Source: Paragordius varius
Taxonomy: Eukaryota > Nematomorpha
DNA length: 64,000 bases
NCBI GenBank assembly: GCA_964247055.1
Contig: OZ176051.1
Span: forward strand, 11,098,001-11,162,000
Direction of reading: 5' to 3'
Both the position numbers and the translations under genes were made by a program. Positions 62,181-64,000 of this stretch are shown in pieces. A model generated the notes under the pieces. That model searched no databases. It was not told where the DNA came from and was given only the letters and a program-made list of their open reading frames with translations. The stretch's first letter is position 1. Every line of letters starts with the position of its first letter.

Positions 62181-63740
62181 ATTTGACATCTAGTAATATA
62201 TTATTTAATAGGTAACCTTAGTTTACACAAATTTATTATTTGATTATAGATATGTTTAACCTTTTATTAAATATCCATTGTATTATACATAATTTTTAAA
62301 CAGCAAATGTGATATTATTTATATATATTTAGTTTTTTGTTAACATAAAAAATTCTTGTTCTATAGATTATCTGTACCACAGAAATCCAAGTTTATTTCA
62401 TCAGGAGTCGGAACATATTACATGTATTACATAAATCGTAAGTTTACCATTGTTGGGAAAGATCAATAACCTCGGTAAGTGGTGTTACAAATTTTAAATG
62501 AACGAAAATTCGAAATCATAAAGTGAGTTGTGAAGGCATGCTCCAATGTCAATGAAGTAAATCATTTTATTTAATGGTAAGTGAAGGTTTTATCTTATTC
62601 TTAAGCGTTAGAAATCGTTTTTTAATTTTGTCAAGCCGGTCCATCAATAGCAAGACCAAATCTCTTTGACAAGAAATTATGTCTAGTGAAATCATAGCGA
62701 TGGTCTATTAATATGAACTTTTAAATCCAATGGTTATAAAACGTTCTCGCTAACAAATGATTTATCTAAAGCATATAACTATTGAAAAACGACCATAATA
62801 AACCAAAATACTGGTTTTTACTCGGTATTTGCCTCTTCTACAGCAACAGTAAAAAAGCTTGAAACAACTTTAATAGGAAATTCTTTTGCATCCGTTGAAC
62901 TCTTCCGACTTGGCGCCATGTGACTAATACATCTTCGCATGCAGAGGGTACATCCTCGCAGAGGAATCCTTCAATAACTTTGATAACATTGGAAAACAGC
63001 TTGTATAATGGTTCGCAAAAGACAATTAGTTTTACGGAAGTTTGATATATTACCCGAGATGAGAGAAATGTGTGGCCAATATTTTAAATATAATAAATAA
63101 TTGTTTCTCTATAAAATTACATTTATTAGAAAAAAACGGAAACAACGCTTTATAAAAAATTTGACTAAACAACTTAAATTAATATAAATTCTAAGATTTA
63201 GTCAATAAAATATTTTAAAATTATTAATTTAATTAAAAACAAGTATTGAGTTTAAATAAAAAATGTATGATTGGAATAATGTTTGAAAAATTGGTTCAAT
63301 TTTTATGCTATTTACCGATATCATTTTTCATTTTGCTCTTTAAATATATAGTTGTGAAAAACGCTTCAGTTTAATTTTTCGCATTATCCAAGCTTGGGAT
63401 TGTTTTAACCAAAAATATTAAAGGTTTTATCAGTGACTAAAATAATTACAATTTAATCCGGTTTTAGTGATATATTTGAAAGTAAAATATTTAATATATT
63501 ATCATCAATACCCTTTCAACACTTAATTTAAGAATGTATAATAGGCATGTACCCGAGTTTGGAGAGCGCAAGCCAAATAACAGATAATGGTAAAATATAA
63601 ATGTAAACCTTTGATTTATCAGTGTTCAAGCTATTAATATCCAAATATATACAGAGGCTTTTATTCTATATTTAATTAAAAAACTTTTAAATTATTTACA
63701 AAAAAAGCGAGGGTTTTATAATTTATAGGATTAAAAATAT
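62180..63740. other. Gene-free AT-rich interval
   Basis: No gene or RNA recognised. A GC-richer patch at 62900-62990 (CTTGGCGCCATGTGAC) could be another old element trace, unproven. Confidence 0.4.
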
Positions 63741-63744
63741 CACT

Positions 63745-63845
63745 AAGGCGGGTGGCATTGCAATTAAGACATTAGGTTTGGACACTAAGCATGTCCAAGT
63801 GTGAATCCCAAAACTTTGTAATTTTTCTGTTGCAGTCAGGACCAG
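63745..63845 (+). repeat. Possible tRNA-derived SINE head
   Basis: GGTGGCATTGCAATTAAGAC resembles a tRNA-Leu/Ser A box region, and AAGTGTGAATCCCA resembles a B box (8 of 11 positions of GGTTCGANTCC). The spacing is about right for a type-2 tRNA. A non-tRNA tail follows. A decayed tRNA gene is the alternative. Confidence 0.35.
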
Positions 63846-64000
63846 AAAGGCGGGTCTTTAATACATTATAAGTCATATTTATTTGTTTCAAAGAGACACC
63901 AGCTGTCCGTAAAATAAACGAAGGACGAAATCAATTTTTCCAGGTCCTACCACATTTAAACGCCTAATATGTATAATATTGCCAATTTATTTGCATTATC

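Overview
This is a strongly AT-rich nuclear segment from a eukaryote, most likely an invertebrate animal. The genes are spliced (GT-AG introns), the standard code fits (TAA and TGA both end recognisable proteins), and the mobile elements (Ty3-type LTR element, Penelope-like element, endonuclease-type LINE, hAT/mariner/piggyBac-like DNA elements) are typical of animals. Proteins are divergent, so I cannot name the phylum.

Layout. 1-7941: plus-strand cytosolic threonyl-tRNA synthetase, 5' end outside the window, introns full of MITEs. 9842-10273 (-): TFIIA small subunit, head-to-head with a mitochondrial coenzyme A carrier (SLC25A42-like, 10417-13636 +). 15930-16616 (-): mitoribosomal protein mS38/AURKAIP1-like, head-to-head with an ornithine carrier (SLC25A15-like, 16644-20253 +). 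20.3-34.9 kb: gene-poor repeat block with a MITE whose terminal inverted repeats are built of 21-bp tandem units, a TTAA-flanked piggyBac-like MITE, a broken hAT transposase, and a ~0.5 kb inverted-repeat element split by a young Ty3-type LTR element. 34969-35843 (-): ribosome-assembly factor RLP24/RSL24D1, head-to-head with cytosolic asparaginyl-tRNA synthetase (35977-48086 +, 18 exons), whose introns hold a nearly open LINE, a Penelope relic and a hAT MITE. 48575-60866 (-): an 18-exon exportin-5-like gene, convergent with the asparaginyl-tRNA synthetase gene. 61.2-64 kb: a decayed Ty3-type integrase fragment, a possible tRNA-derived SINE piece and otherwise empty AT-rich DNA.

The most striking observation is a class of ultra-short spliceosomal introns: nine GT-AG introns of 21-27 nt in five genes, each required for the reading frame. 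All lie at the 5' ends of their genes (or make up the whole intron set of the small TFIIA gene). The other roughly fifty introns I traced are about 68 nt or longer, so sizes look bimodal. Gene pairs are arranged around very short divergent promoters (27, 133 and 143 bp between start codons). A second novelty candidate is a MITE lineage whose terminal inverted repeats are arrays of a 21-bp unit containing TTCAA...TTGAA; two diverged families share the terminus ATACCATTT(A/G)CA.

The identified genes are housekeeping functions: tRNA charging, transcription initiation, ribosome assembly, mitochondrial translation and transport, nuclear export. No operon-like logic is evident beyond shared divergent promoters. 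Exon borders were read by eye from splice signals, frame continuity and remembered family alignments; summed exon lengths keep frame in every gene.
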